Source: an uncultured Bacteroidota bacterium | GTDB lineage: Bacteria; Bacteroidota; Bacteroidia; Flavobacteriales; Flavobacteriaceae | Length of the DNA: 52,850 nt | NCBI GenBank assembly: GCA_902557655.1 | Contig: CACEAZ010000012.1 | Location: forward strand, 1 to 52,850 | Direction of reading: 5' to 3' | Shown: in pieces, positions 18,004-27,675 of the stretch | How the letters are laid out: every line of letters starts with the position of its first letter | How positions within the stretch are numbered: the stretch's first letter is position 1 | Notes under the pieces: model-generated | Told to the model about the DNA's origin: nothing | The model's input: the letters and a program-made list of their open reading frames with translations, nothing else | Database searches by the model: none | Position numbers and translations under genes: made by a program

Positions 18004-18486
18004 TTAACTCATGTCTTTAAAAATAGAATGCATTAATCTTTTCTTGTCATTTACACTTTCTTCCAGAGATATCATAGATTCTGTTCTGTAAACACCTTCA
18101 ATTTCGTCTAGTTTAAAAATAATATTCTTAGCATTGGTGGTTCCCTTAGCTCTGATCTTACAGAAAATATTAAATTTCCCTGTAGTTATATGGGCAACAG
18201 TAACATTTGGTATTTCATTTATTCTCTGTATAATAAACTTAATTTTTGATGTATCTCTAATATAAAGCCCAACATATGCAATAAAAGTGTAACCTAATTT
18301 GTCATAATCAAGAATCAAGGACGAACCTTTGATAAGACCATAATCTTCCATTTTTTTTACTCTTACATGAACAGTTCCCGCTGAAATAAGTAATTTTTTA
18401 GCTATATCAGTAAATGGGGTACGGGTATTTTGAATCAACATATCTAAAATCTGGTGGTCAATTTCGTCTAACTTAAATTTTGACAT
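18004..18486 (-). CDS. Lrp/AsnC-family transcriptional regulator
   Basis: 160 residues. Residues 1-60 form the AsnC-type helix-turn-helix (DEIDHQILDMLIQNTRTPFTDIAKKL, SAGTVHVRVKKMEDYGLI). Residues 65-150 form the RAM effector-binding domain with YVGLYIRD and VAHITTGKFNIF. Members sense amino acids and regulate their metabolism. The nearest candidates are proline dehydrogenase and aroB, but no target is shown. It starts at ATG 18486 and faces a 280-base regulatory gap. Confidence 0.93.
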   Translation of the reverse strand: MSKFKLDEIDHQILDMLIQNTRTPFTDIAKKLLISAGTVHVRVKKMEDYGLIKGSSLILDYDKLGYTFIAYVGLYIRDTSKIKFIIQRINEIPNVTVAHITTGKFNIFCKIRAKGTTNAKNIIFKLDEIEGVYRTESMISLEESVNDKKRLMHSIFKDMS

Positions 18487-18514
18487 AATAATATTAATTT
18501 GTTAAAGAGGGTTA

Positions 18515-18522
18515 CAAATATA
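18515..18522 (-). promoter_or_regulatory. -7 promoter element of the Lrp/AsnC-type gene
   Basis: Minus-strand TATATTTG, an exact TAnnTTTG, 28 bases upstream of the ATG at 18486. No clear -33 TTG. The AT-rich stretch 18545-18690 beyond it shows no gene or strong structure. Confidence 0.45.
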
Positions 18523-18696
18523 GTACCATCTTTGTGAAATTCATAAAATATTAAATAAATATTTAAAGATTTGATATGAAAATATGTGTAAAAATACAGA
18601 ATATTCAATTTTTTTATCCATTCATAGCATTGTTATTATATATTTTAATATAAAATTATGTATTATGTTGATAATCAGTATTATATACATATTTAA

Positions 18697-18770
18697 GTAA
18701 ACAATAGGTTTAATTATTTTTAAACCTTTTAACTAAGTTTTATAAATATATTTGTTTACATTTGTAAACA
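18697..18770. promoter_or_regulatory. Operator cluster and promoter of the XRE regulator
   Basis: TATATTTG at 18747-18754 is an exact -7 element. Overlapping its end, TGTTTACA (18753-18760) and TGTAAACA (18763-18770) form a perfect palindrome with a 2-base centre that reaches the first base of the ATG. Upstream, GTAAACA (18697-18703) repeats a half-site, and AGGTTTAA/TTAAACCT (18706-18713 and 18720-18727) forms a related inverted repeat with the same GTTTA/TAAAC core. This looks like an autoregulatory operator blocking RNA polymerase; binding by the XRE protein is inference. Confidence 0.6.
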
Positions 18771-19063
18771 TGAATATGGTTAAAAGATTAGAGCAGTTTA
18801 TCAAATCAAAAAAAATCAGCAAATCTGCATTTGCTAATGAAATTGGAGTACAAAGATCCAGTATTGCACATTTTTTTAGCGGAAGAAATAAACCTAGTTT
18901 AGATTTTTATTTAAAAATCAAAGAAAAATACCCAGAAGTAGATTTAAATTGGATAATTTCGGGTGTAAAATCAAAAAAAGGAAAAACCAATACAAAAGAA
19001 AAAAATGATGAAATTGAATCCATTATCATATTATTCAAAGACGGATCATATCAAAAACGTTAA
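18770..19063 (+). CDS. Small XRE-family helix-turn-helix regulator
   Basis: 97 residues from ATG 18770 (ATG 18776 is an alternative; the TTG at 18752 lies in the promoter). An XRE/Cro-type DNA-binding domain spans about residues 4-60: LEQFIKSKKISKSAFANEIGV, SSIAHFFSGRNKPSLDFYLKI, and DLNWIISG. The tail is lysine-rich and ends DGSYQKR. There is no ligand domain, so it may act as a simple repressor. It overlaps the start of the next reading frame by 59 bases, suggesting co-transcription with the lipoprotein gene. No phage or toxin partner is adjacent. Confidence 0.85.
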   Translation: MNMVKRLEQFIKSKKISKSAFANEIGVQRSSIAHFFSGRNKPSLDFYLKIKEKYPEVDLNWIISGVKSKKGKTNTKEKNDEIESIIILFKDGSYQKR

Positions 19064-19433
19064 AAAAATCATACTACTCCCCTTTTTCACACTGTTCATT
19101 AACTGTGAAGAGCAGCAAAGAAATTGTAAAGATTTTTATACTGGAACCTTTTACTCTGAAACAATCGTTGATGGTAAAAAATACAAATCAAATTTTAAAA
19201 GAAATAATACAAATATTCAAATTGAACAATTTGAAGGAGTTGTTGACTCAAGCACTGTAAGATGGGTAAATGATTGCGAGATGGTACTCTCTTCAATAAA
19301 TCCTAAGAATAGAAATGAGAAAAAAAACATTCTGATTAAAATATTATCAACCACCGACTCATCATACACTTATGAATATTCTTACGTAGGGGAAAATATA
19401 AAGCTAAAAGCTAAAGCTTTTAAAATAAAGTAA
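19005..19433 (+). CDS. Small putative lipoprotein overlapping the XRE gene
   Basis: The frame encodes 142 residues from ATG 19005 or 141 from ATG 19008. A hydrophobic segment KIILLPFFTLFINC begins only at about residue 21 and ends in a lipobox-like Cys (34); the mature part starts EEQQRNCKDFYTGTF. The N-terminal 18 residues before the signal are atypical, and no ATG, GTG or TTG lies nearer, so the true start is uncertain. I recall small flavobacterial lipoproteins with a similar C-x-F-x-TGTF opening beside parC that databases mislabel as topoisomerase IV. The end overlaps parC by 14 bases on the opposite strand. Function unknown. Confidence 0.6.
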   Translation: MMKLNPLSYYSKTDHIKNVKKIILLPFFTLFINCEEQQRNCKDFYTGTFYSETIVDGKKYKSNFKRNNTNIQIEQFEGVVDSSTVRWVNDCEMVLSSINPKNRNEKKNILIKILSTTDSSYTYEYSYVGENIKLKAKAFKIK

Positions 19434-22050
19434 CCTGATTTGAAGTAGAATCGTCTAATTTATCATTATTATCTACATTATTAACGATATTCTCATCAAC
19501 GACATGCTCATCAATAACTTCTATTTCATTAGCGGGTGTTTCGATTGGAGGCACATATTCTATTGGTTCTAAAGGATTTACTTGTTTTATTTTAAAAGAA
19601 CTTAATTGATTTCCCTGCGCTTTAATCCCCTTTATTGCAATAAATTCATCAAAGATAATTTTCAAACTTTCTCTTTGTTCTTTATTTCTAACCTTATTAA
19701 ACACTACCTCAATAACCGGTTTCCAATCAGTTGAAATTAACTCTAAAAAAGACCCTTTGTTAGCGGAAATAAACAACTCCTCCTTGTTTTCGTTTTCCAC
19801 AAGAAATCTTTTTGTAAAATACTTTTCTTTTTTACCGTCAAAATAAACAACTGACAAGGGTTTTTTGGGTATCCATTTCTCCAAAACAATCATGTCATCA
19901 TTAAAATGTGTGGTTAGCTCTGGTGCAATTGTTTTTAAGAAACCATTTTGAGAAACTACTAGTATTCTATCTTCACCTCTAAATTCACCCAGCAACTCCC
20001 CCCTTCCATCAACATTTAGTTTTTGAACAGTTTCATCAAACCAAATTTTTCTAGGCTTTAAAGTGGATACACCTTTTTCTTTTAACTCAACATTCTTCAA
20101 TGAGTTTTTTGTAAGAATATTTCCTTTAGTTCCCCTACCTTTTATTAAAATTTCAGAAAAATCAACATCCCATTTTAATTTTTTTAATTTCGCATTGTAC
20201 CTTAAACTTACAGCAACTTTCTCAGCCTCACCATTTGGATTTGCTGAAAAATATTTTACTAAACTATCCTTCTTAGACGAAGAAAGCTTGTAAACTTTAT
20301 CTCTGGTTACACCAGAAACTGCAAATCTTTTTATAAAACTAAATCCTTTATCACCATCCTTATAAATCATATTATAGATAGTTCTGGTGTCTTTCTTTTT
20401 GAAAACAGCAGCATGAATTATATTTTTTCCGACAAAAGTTTTTGACCCCACTTTAGTAACTATCATATTGCAGTTTTCAGTGAAGACTATAATATCATCA
20501 ATATCACTACAATCACATACATATTCATTTCTTCTAAGAGACGTTCCAATAAAACCTTCTTCCCTGTTGACATACAACTTCATGTTTCTTATGACAACCT
20601 TTCTAACATCTACATCATCAAAAATCTTTATTTCAGTCTTCCTTTGTTTATTTTCGGAATAATCTTTCTTTAATCTTGTGAAATATGCAATTGCGAATTC
20701 AGTCAAATTTGAAAGGTTTGTTTTCACCTCCTTTATCTGATTTTCTAGATTATCAATCTTTTCCTTGGCTTTATCAATGTCAAATTTTGATATTCTTTTA
20801 ATTTTGATTTCAGTTAATCTAGAAATATCATCATCAGAAACATCTCTCTTAAGATTCTTAATGAAAGGCTTTATTCCGTCTCTTATAGATCGTAAAACCC
20901 CTTCCCAGGTTTCTTCCTTTTCAATATCACGATAAATCTTATTTTCAATAAAAATTCTTTCCAAAGAAAAATTATGCCATTGATCTTCTAATTCTCCTAA
21001 GCGAATCTGCAATTCATCTTTTAACAACTTAACTGTATGATCAGTTGATTTAGACAGGATTTCTGAAACTCCTAAAAAACAAGGCTTGTTATCTTCAATA
21101 ACACAAGAAAGCGGAGATATAGACACCTCGCAGTTTGTAAATGCATATAAAGCATCGATTGTCTTATCTGGTGATATTCCAGAAGGTAGGTAAATTAAAA
21201 TTTCAACTTTTGAAGATGTATTATCATCAATTTTCTTAATTTTTATCTTCCCTTTATCATTAGCCTTTATTATGGAGTCAATTAATGATGATGTAGTTGT
21301 GGAATATGGTAATTCAGAAATCAATAAGGTTGATTTATCAACTATATTAATTTTAGCTCTAACCCTGATCCTTCCACCTCTTTTACCATCATTATAATTT
21401 GTGAAATCTGCAATTCCGCCTGTGACAAAATCAGGTAACAGTGTAAACCTTTTATTTTTAAGATATTTTATAGAAGCATCGATAAGCTCAATAAAATTGT
21501 GAGACAAAATTTTTGTAGATAAACCCACTGCAATCCCTTCAGCACCCTGAGCCAGTAACAATGGAAATTTAACAGGTAAATTAATGGGTTCCTTTCTTCT
21601 TCCATCATAAGAGGACTGCCAATTAGTAATCTTTGGATTAAAAATAACATCAGATGCGAATTTTGATAATCTAGCTTCAATATACCTTGACGCCGCTGCT
21701 CTATCGCCTGTTAATGTATTTCCCCAGTTTCCCTGGGTATCAATTAACAAATCCTTTTGTCCAATTTGAACCATGGCATCGGCAATACTAGCATCTCCGT
21801 GAGGATGATATTGCATGGTATGACCAACAATATTAGCAACTTTATTGTATCTACCGTCGTCTAAGTCTTTCATTGACTGCATAATTCTTCTCTGCACTGG
21901 CTTAAATCCGTCTTCTACAGAAGGAACTGCTCTTTCTAAAATCACATAGGAGGCATAATCTAAAAACCAATCCTTATACATTCCTGTAACCCTAGTAATT
22001 GATTCAGCTTGATCAAAGTTTTCTTCGATATTTAAATTCTCATCATTCAT
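19420..22050 (-). CDS. parC: DNA topoisomerase IV subunit A
   Basis: 876-residue type IIA topoisomerase A subunit; with ParE it decatenates chromosomes. The winged-helix domain carries catalytic Tyr 123 in AAASRYIEARL, and the HPHGDASIADAM segment (82-92) corresponds to the quinolone region. The residue aligned with E. coli GyrA Ser83 is Ala 87. The C-terminal half has beta-pinwheel-type repeats, and the tail (about 820-876) is acidic and low-complexity. It begins directly after the parE stop, with no intervening base. Assignment as ParC and not GyrA rests on pairing with parE and the AxxRYIEARLS style, so GyrA is the alternative. Confidence 0.9.
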   Translation of the reverse strand: MNDENLNIEENFDQAESITRVTGMYKDWFLDYASYVILERAVPSVEDGFKPVQRRIMQSMKDLDDGRYNKVANIVGHTMQYHPHGDASIADAMVQIGQKDLLIDTQGNWGNTLTGDRAAASRYIEARLSKFASDVIFNPKITNWQSSYDGRRKEPINLPVKFPLLLAQGAEGIAVGLSTKILSHNFIELIDASIKYLKNKRFTLLPDFVTGGIADFTNYNDGKRGGRIRVRAKINIVDKSTLLISELPYSTTTSSLIDSIIKANDKGKIKIKKIDDNTSSKVEILIYLPSGISPDKTIDALYAFTNCEVSISPLSCVIEDNKPCFLGVSEILSKSTDHTVKLLKDELQIRLGELEDQWHNFSLERIFIENKIYRDIEKEETWEGVLRSIRDGIKPFIKNLKRDVSDDDISRLTEIKIKRISKFDIDKAKEKIDNLENQIKEVKTNLSNLTEFAIAYFTRLKKDYSENKQRKTEIKIFDDVDVRKVVIRNMKLYVNREEGFIGTSLRRNEYVCDCSDIDDIIVFTENCNMIVTKVGSKTFVGKNIIHAAVFKKKDTRTIYNMIYKDGDKGFSFIKRFAVSGVTRDKVYKLSSSKKDSLVKYFSANPNGEAEKVAVSLRYNAKLKKLKWDVDFSEILIKGRGTKGNILTKNSLKNVELKEKGVSTLKPRKIWFDETVQKLNVDGRGELLGEFRGEDRILVVSQNGFLKTIAPELTTHFNDDMIVLEKWIPKKPLSVVYFDGKKEKYFTKRFLVENENKEELFISANKGSFLELISTDWKPVIEVVFNKVRNKEQRESLKIIFDEFIAIKGIKAQGNQLSSFKIKQVNPLEPIEYVPPIETPANEIEVIDEHVVDENIVNNVDNNDKLDDSTSNQVTLF

Positions 22051-23901
22051 TTAATCAACAATATCTAATTCAACTTTAAGATTATCTATAATAAAAGACT
22101 GTCTATTAGGTGTATTTTTACCCATATAAAAACTTAATAGCTCTTCAATACTTTTATCTTCATCTAACATTACTGGATCTAACCTAATATCATCTCCGAT
22201 AAAATGACCAAATTCATCAGGCGAAATTTCACCTAAACCTTTAAATCTTGTAATCTCAGGTTTTGGTTGTAGTTTTTCTATCGCACTTACCCTCTCAACT
22301 TCTGAATAACAATAAATTGTTTCTTTTTTATTCCTAACCCTAAAAAGTGGAGTTTGAAGAATATATAAATGACCAGCTCTGATTAGTTCAGGAAAAAATT
22401 GAAGAAAGAATGTAATTAGAAGCAATCTAATGTGCATACCATCAACATCTGCATCTGTTGCAATAACTATGTTATTATATCTAAGATCTTCAATAGAATC
22501 CTCAATATTTAGTGCAGCCTGAAGTAAATTAAACTCTTCATTTTCGTAAACGATTTTTTTTGACATACCGTATGAGTTTAAAGGTTTCCCTCTTAAACTG
22601 AAAACTGCTTGGGTATTGACATCTCTAGACTTTGTAATACTTCCTGAAGCAGAATCTCCTTCAGTTATAAACAATGTGGTGTCTAGTCTCTTATCGTTCT
22701 TTAAATCACCTAAATGAACTCTGCAATCACGAAGTTTTTTATTATGTAAACTAGCCTTTTTAGCTCTTTCTCTTGCTAATTTTCTTATACCAGAAAGTTC
22801 TTTTCTTTCTTTCTCTGCCTGTAAAATTTTTCTCTGAATTGCATCGGCAACCTCACCGTTTCTGTGAAGGAAATTATCCAGCTTATTCTTTAAAAAATCA
22901 TTAATATAAACTCTTACTGATGGAAGGTCTCCTCCCATATCTGTAGAACCTAACTTGGTTTTCGTTTGACTTTCAAATACAGGTTCCATGACCTTTATTG
23001 AAACGGCAGAAACAATAGATTTTCTAATATCTGAAGCATCAAAATTTTTACCATAAAACTCTCTTATTGTTTTTACAAATGCCTCCCTAAAAGAACTTAA
23101 ATGAGTACCGCCCTGAGTTGTGTTTTGACCATTTACAAATGAATGATACTCTTCGCTATATTGGGTTTTACTATGAGTAATTGCGACTTCAATATCATCA
23201 CCTCTAAGATGAATAATAGGATATGCTATAGCGGAATCTTTTATTCTTTCTTCTAAAAGATCCTTCAAACCGTTTTTACTATGAAACTTTTCGTTATTAA
23301 AAATAATGGTTAAACCTGGATTCAAATACACATAGTTTTTTAACATCCTAGCTATGTATTCATTTCTAAACTTAAAATTTTTAAAAATTGAAAGATCAGG
23401 TATGAATGTAACTTTTGTACCTCTTCTTCTACTACTATCTTCGGGTTCAATTTGAGTATCTAACTCGCCTCTTTTAAACTCAGCATATGCAGTTTTACCA
23501 TCTCTGTTCGATTCAACCTTAAAAAAATCAGATAAAGCATTTACTGCCTTTGTCCCAACACCATTTAAACCTACTGCCTTTTTAAAAGCCCTGGTATCAT
23601 ACTTTCCACCTGTATTCATTTTAGAGACTACATCTATCAACTTTCCTAAGGGGATTCCCCTGCCATAATCTCTTACTGTAACTTTTGATGCTTGAACTGA
23701 AACTTCTATGGTTTTTCCAGCACCCATTACAAACTCATCAATCGAGTTGTCTAGAACCTCTTTTAGCAATATATAAATACCGTCATCTGGAGAAGAACCG
23801 TCACCTAACTTTCCAATATACATCCCTGGCCGCATACGTATATGCTCTTTCCAGTCTAAGGATCTGATATTATCTTCTGTATATTGATTATTCACTGACA
23901 T
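22051..23901 (-). CDS. parE: DNA topoisomerase IV subunit B
   Basis: 616-residue ATPase subunit of topoisomerase IV. GHKL ATPase motifs: NSIDEF near residue 52, DYGRGIP, and [14 protein letters not shown]. The transducer domain contains [13 protein letters not shown]. The TOPRIM domain has ITEGDSASG and the metal-binding [10 protein letters not shown]. Length fits ParE more than GyrB (about 645 or longer with insertions in this phylum). It is transcribed ahead of parC with abutting ends, guaranteeing joint expression. Confidence 0.92.
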   Translation of the reverse strand: MSVNNQYTEDNIRSLDWKEHIRMRPGMYIGKLGDGSSPDDGIYILLKEVLDNSIDEFVMGAGKTIEVSVQASKVTVRDYGRGIPLGKLIDVVSKMNTGGKYDTRAFKKAVGLNGVGTKAVNALSDFFKVESNRDGKTAYAEFKRGELDTQIEPEDSSRRRGTKVTFIPDLSIFKNFKFRNEYIARMLKNYVYLNPGLTIIFNNEKFHSKNGLKDLLEERIKDSAIAYPIIHLRGDDIEVAITHSKTQYSEEYHSFVNGQNTTQGGTHLSSFREAFVKTIREFYGKNFDASDIRKSIVSAVSIKVMEPVFESQTKTKLGSTDMGGDLPSVRVYINDFLKNKLDNFLHRNGEVADAIQRKILQAEKERKELSGIRKLARERAKKASLHNKKLRDCRVHLGDLKNDKRLDTTLFITEGDSASGSITKSRDVNTQAVFSLRGKPLNSYGMSKKIVYENEEFNLLQAALNIEDSIEDLRYNNIVIATDADVDGMHIRLLLITFFLQFFPELIRAGHLYILQTPLFRVRNKKETIYCYSEVERVSAIEKLQPKPEITRFKGLGEISPDEFGHFIGDDIRLDPVMLDEDKSIEELLSFYMGKNTPNRQSFIIDNLKVELDIVD

Positions 23902-23994
23902 ACTAATGGTATGCTAATATAGCGTATCAGAAGAAAAAAATTTATGTAGTTATAACAAAGTAATTAACAAAATATCAAGAAGTAAAACATGCAA

Positions 23995-25089
23995 TTACAC
24001 ATTGAATAAAAAATGAATGATATCTCCATTTTTAACAACATAAGACTTGCCTTCAACTCTCATTTTACCAGCCTCTTTAACCTTAGACTCCGTTCTGTAC
24101 TCTACATAATCTGAATAAGAGATGACTTCTGCCTTTATGAATCCTTTTTCAAAATCAGTATGAATTACACCAGCTGCTTCAGGCGCAGTTGCCATTTTTG
24201 GTATTGTCCATGCCCTTACCTCCTTTACTCCCGCGGTAAAATAGGTGTGCAGGTTTAACAGATCATAAGTTGCATTAATTAATTTTGATGATCCTGGCTC
24301 ATCTAAACCTAAATCATCTAAAAACATACGTCTTTCGTCATAACTTTCAAGTTCATTGATTTCTGACTCAATTCCTGCAGCTAAAATGATAAGTTCAGCG
24401 CCTTCATTAGCAATATGACTTTTAACCGATTCCACGTGGTTATTAGTAGATGCAACACTTGATTCATCTACGTTACAAACATAAAGAACTGGTTTAGCCG
24501 TGATAAGCTGTAATGGTTTTAAAAATTTATTTATGTCATCCTTATCTAAATCTATCGCTCTTATGTTAGTAGATGATTCAATAAGGTCTTTTGCTTTTTC
24601 TAAAACATTTTTTTCAGCTATAGACTCTTTATCCCCAGATTTGGCAGATCTTGAAACCTTTTCCAACCTGTTATTAATAGTTTCTAAATCTTTTAGCTGA
24701 AGCTCTATATCGATTATTTCTTTATCTCTAACAGGGTCTACTGATCCGTCTACATGAGTAATGTTATCGTTGTCAAAACAACGAAGAACATGTATAATAG
24801 CGTCAGTCTCTCTAATATTCGCCAAAAACTTGTTTCCCAATCCCTCACCTTTACTAGCTCCTTTTACCAAACCAGCTATATCAACAATTTCTACAGTAGC
24901 AGGGATGACCTTTTCAGGACCAACTAACTCTTCTAATGTATTAAGTCTCTTATCTGGAACATTAATTATACTATGATTTGGCTCTATTGTACAAAAAGGG
25001 AAATTTGCACTTTGTGCTTTAGTGTTTGACAAACAATTAAATAGGGTTGATTTACCAACATTGGGAAGACCTACTATTCCTGCTTTCAT
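23995..25089 (-). CDS. ychF: Redox-regulated ATPase YchF
   Basis: 364 residues, the standard length. An Obg-related P-loop NTPase that prefers ATP and binds ribosomes. G1 is GLPNVGKSTLF (7-17); G3 is DIAGLVKGASKGEGLGNKFL (visible as DIAGLVKG); a coiled-coil insert follows; the C-terminal TGS-like domain ends GDIIHFLFNV. It starts at ATG 25089, 3 bases after the ferredoxin gene, and the two are probably one transcript. Confidence 0.96.
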   Translation of the reverse strand: MKAGIVGLPNVGKSTLFNCLSNTKAQSANFPFCTIEPNHSIINVPDKRLNTLEELVGPEKVIPATVEIVDIAGLVKGASKGEGLGNKFLANIRETDAIIHVLRCFDNDNITHVDGSVDPVRDKEIIDIELQLKDLETINNRLEKVSRSAKSGDKESIAEKNVLEKAKDLIESSTNIRAIDLDKDDINKFLKPLQLITAKPVLYVCNVDESSVASTNNHVESVKSHIANEGAELIILAAGIESEINELESYDERRMFLDDLGLDEPGSSKLINATYDLLNLHTYFTAGVKEVRAWTIPKMATAPEAAGVIHTDFEKGFIKAEVISYSDYVEYRTESKVKEAGKMRVEGKSYVVKNGDIIHFLFNV

Positions 25090-25092
25090 ATT

Positions 25093-25440
25093 TTAATTAT
25101 GCATTAGTTTTTGCTTTTCCAAAAGCTGAGATGAAGATTCGATGTTATTTAAATCAGGAATACAACAATCAACAGGGCAAACGGCAGCGCATTGAGGTTC
25201 TTCATGAAAACCTTGACATTCCGTGCATTTGTCTGGAACTATGTAATAAACCTCATCATTTACAGCTCTTTGAGGTAGTTCAGCATTAACAATTTTTCCA
25301 TCGAGCAAATTAACATCGCCTGATAAACTTGTACCGTCTGAATATTTCCAATTCACAGCAGCTTCATAAATTGCTGTATTGGGACATTCTGGCTCACAAG
25401 CACCACAATTAATACACTCATCAGTAATTATTATAGCCAT
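25093..25440 (-). CDS. 4Fe-4S dicluster ferredoxin
   Basis: 115 residues with two cluster motifs: C9-x2-C12-x2-C15-x3-C19-P ([12 protein letters not shown]) and a spaced C-x2-C-x8-C-x3-CP ([20 protein letters not shown]). The lengthened second motif is that of Allochromatium-type 2[4Fe-4S] ferredoxins, which often have low potentials. It carries electrons in the cytoplasm; the partner is not shown. It is divergent from the acyl-CoA reductase gene by only 5 bases between annotated starts; a likely minus-strand -7 element (TAATTTTG at 25479-25472) lies inside that neighbour. Confidence 0.93.
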   Translation of the reverse strand: MAIIITDECINCGACEPECPNTAIYEAAVNWKYSDGTSLSGDVNLLDGKIVNAELPQRAVNDEVYYIVPDKCTECQGFHEEPQCAAVCPVDCCIPDLNNIESSSQLLEKQKLMHN

Positions 25441-25445
25441 TAGAT

Positions 25446-26540
25446 TTGATTATATTACTTAAATTTGTTTGCAAAATTAAAGCCAAAATCATTAAAAACA
25501 AAAGCATACCTGAAGATTTAAATACGCGCATAGGCTATTTAACAGAAATTAGTGAATTAATTAATAACTATTTCTGCGAAAACAAAAGTAATTGGATTAG
25601 TAAATTAGAGACAGCAGTTAATGAGGCAGAAAACTATAATCCTTGGTTTACAAAAAAAAATATTCATAACGTATTAAGATATTGGGCAAATAAACTAAAT
25701 GATAAAAGTTTAATCGAATGGACCAACAAGTACAATTTTCACAAAACAGATACTTCAGTAGCAATCATAATGGCTGGAAATTTCCCTCTTGCAGGATTTC
25801 ATGATTTTATTTGTGTATTATTATCTGGAAATAAGATAATTGTTAAGCCTTCAAGCGATGATAAAATATTGATTTGTTTTTTTATTGATTTTTTAAAAGA
25901 TAGCTTTTCAGAATTAAAAGATTGTATTTATATATCTGATGAAAAGCTTTCTGATTTTGAAATGGTTATAGCCACAGGCTCAAACAATACATTTAATTAT
26001 TTTGAGTATTATTTCAGAGATAAAAAATCAATTCTTAGAAAAAATAGGAATTCCATTGCTATTTTAGATGGGAAAGAAACAAAAGTTCAATTAACCTCCT
26101 TAGCTAGAGATATTTTTCAATATTTTGGACTTGGATGCCGTAATGTATCAAAAATCTTTATTCCTGTTGGATATGATTTATTGAAATTGAAAAACTATTT
26201 CAAAGGGTTTGAAGATATTATTTTTCATAACAAATACTCAAATAATTATAATTATCATAAAACAATTAAAATTATGAACAATGAAAAGTTTATTGATAAC
26301 GATTATTTTATACTTACAGAATCAGATGAATTTTCACCTCCCATTTCAGTTGTAAACTATCAATATTATAAAGATATTAAAGAAGTTCAAGAAATTATAG
26401 AAGAAAATCAAAACAGACTACAGTGTGTAGTGTCCCATTGTAAAATCAAAAATAGCGTGGAATTTGGGGAGACACAAAATCCAAAACTATATGACTATGC
26501 TGATAATATTGATACATTTGATTTTCTGTTAACAAAATAG
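25446..26540 (+). CDS. Acyl-CoA reductase, LuxC-like
   Basis: Aldehyde-dehydrogenase-fold reductase of the LuxC group, up to 364 residues. The nucleotide-binding part includes [14 protein letters not shown] and [10 protein letters not shown], and the active-site Cys is C231 in [11 protein letters not shown]. It would reduce fatty acyl-CoA/thioester to aldehyde. No luxA/B/D/E genes are present, so this is not a bioluminescence locus. The start is unclear: TTG at 25446 is the only canonical-class codon before residue 110, but a -7 element (TAAATTTG, 25460-25467) lies after it, so translation may begin at a non-ATG codon near residue 20. Family certain, start uncertain. Confidence 0.85.
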   Translation: MIILLKFVCKIKAKIIKNKSIPEDLNTRIGYLTEISELINNYFCENKSNWISKLETAVNEAENYNPWFTKKNIHNVLRYWANKLNDKSLIEWTNKYNFHKTDTSVAIIMAGNFPLAGFHDFICVLLSGNKIIVKPSSDDKILICFFIDFLKDSFSELKDCIYISDEKLSDFEMVIATGSNNTFNYFEYYFRDKKSILRKNRNSIAILDGKETKVQLTSLARDIFQYFGLGCRNVSKIFIPVGYDLLKLKNYFKGFEDIIFHNKYSNNYNYHKTIKIMNNEKFIDNDYFILTESDEFSPPISVVNYQYYKDIKEVQEIIEENQNRLQCVVSHCKIKNSVEFGETQNPKLYDYADNIDTFDFLLTK

Positions 26541-26565
26541 TTAAAAACATTTAGCACTTTCATTA

Positions 26566-26595
26566 TTGCATAACAGTATTAATTATCGAGCTTTG
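26566..26595 (+). promoter_or_regulatory. Promoter of serC-serA
   Basis: TTG at 26566-26568, 19 bases, then GAGCTTTG at 26588-26595 (one mismatch to TAnnTTTG). Position is right for the ATG at 26612, with a leader of about 10 bases. Confidence 0.45.
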
Positions 26596-26611
26596 CATTT
26601 TTAATGTAAAT

Positions 26612-27673
26612 ATGAAAATACACAACTTTTGCGCAGGTCCATCAATTTTGCCATCAGAAGTTTTTGAACAAGCATCAAACGCTGTCAAAAATCTTGATAA
26701 TTCTGGTTTGTCATTATTGGAAATTTCTCATAGAAGTCATGCTTTTGTGGACATTATGGACGAAGCCAGAGATTTAGCTTTAGAATTATTAAATCTTAAA
26801 AGATCAAATTACACACCTCTTTTTTTGCAAGGTGGTGCTAGTACACAATTTTTAATGACAGCATATAATTTTTTAAAAAAAGAGGCTGCATTTTTAAATA
26901 CAGGGACTTGGAGTAAAAAAGCGATTAAAGAAGCAAAACTTTTTGGTAAAGTAGATGTTTTGGGCTCTTCAGAAAAAGAGAATTTTAACCATATCCCTGA
27001 CTTTACTATTTCTAAAGAATATGACTATTTTCATTGTACATCAAACAATACAATATTTGGGACACAAATGAATAATTTTCCCAAAACAAATATTCCTGTT
27101 TTTTGTGATATGAGTAGTGATATCTTTTCAAGGGAATTAGATTTTTCGACATTTGATCTGATTTACGCAGGAGCGCAAAAAAATATGGGCCCAGCTGGGG
27201 CTACCCTAGTTATTATAAGTAATGATCTTCTTGAAAATATAAATGAAAATATTCCTTCAATGATGAATTATAAAATTCACGCTGATAAAAGCAGCATGTT
27301 TAATACCCCTCCTGTTTTTTCGGTATATGTATCATTGTTAAACATGAGATGGCTAAAAAAAATGGGGGGAGTTTCAGAGATTGAAAAAAATAATAGAAAA
27401 AAAGCTCAATTGCTATATTCAGAAATCGATTTAAATCCGCTTTTTAAGGGGCATTCAAAAATAAAAGATAGATCTATAATGAATGCTACTTTTAATCTTT
27501 CTGACGATAATTTTAAAGATGCATTTGAATCAATGCTTTCTGATGCAAATATAACTGCGCTAGCAGGTCATCGAAGTGTTGGTGGTTACAGAGCGTCTAT
27601 GTATAACGCAATGAGCTTAGACAGTGTTAAAGTACTTGTCGAGGTGATGAGTGAACTTGAATCAAAAATATAA
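26612..27673 (+). CDS. serC: Phosphoserine aminotransferase
   Basis: PLP class V aminotransferase, 353 residues; converts 3-phosphohydroxypyruvate and glutamate to phosphoserine. Opening HNFCAGPSILPSEV is diagnostic. The Schiff-base Lys is in YAGAQKNMGPAG. HRSVGGYRASMYNAM near the C-terminus is conserved. It is followed after 2 bases by serA, so two steps of serine synthesis are coupled. Its product, phosphoserine, is also the reported substrate of the cysteate synthase in capnine synthesis (see 48835-49878). Confidence 0.97.
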   Translation: MKIHNFCAGPSILPSEVFEQASNAVKNLDNSGLSLLEISHRSHAFVDIMDEARDLALELLNLKRSNYTPLFLQGGASTQFLMTAYNFLKKEAAFLNTGTWSKKAIKEAKLFGKVDVLGSSEKENFNHIPDFTISKEYDYFHCTSNNTIFGTQMNNFPKTNIPVFCDMSSDIFSRELDFSTFDLIYAGAQKNMGPAGATLVIISNDLLENINENIPSMMNYKIHADKSSMFNTPPVFSVYVSLLNMRWLKKMGGVSEIEKNNRKKAQLLYSEIDLNPLFKGHSKIKDRSIMNATFNLSDDNFKDAFESMLSDANITALAGHRSVGGYRASMYNAMSLDSVKVLVEVMSELESKI

Positions 27674-27675
27674 TT

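Noticed and set aside
19005-19433. Small topoisomerase IV protein
   Set aside because: It has a lipoprotein-like signal and no topoisomerase motif; the name probably came from the neighbouring parC.
25446-26540. LuxC-like gene as part of a bioluminescence operon
   Set aside because: No luxA, luxB, luxD or luxE is nearby; the gene sits with a ferredoxin and serC as in non-luminous Flavobacteria.
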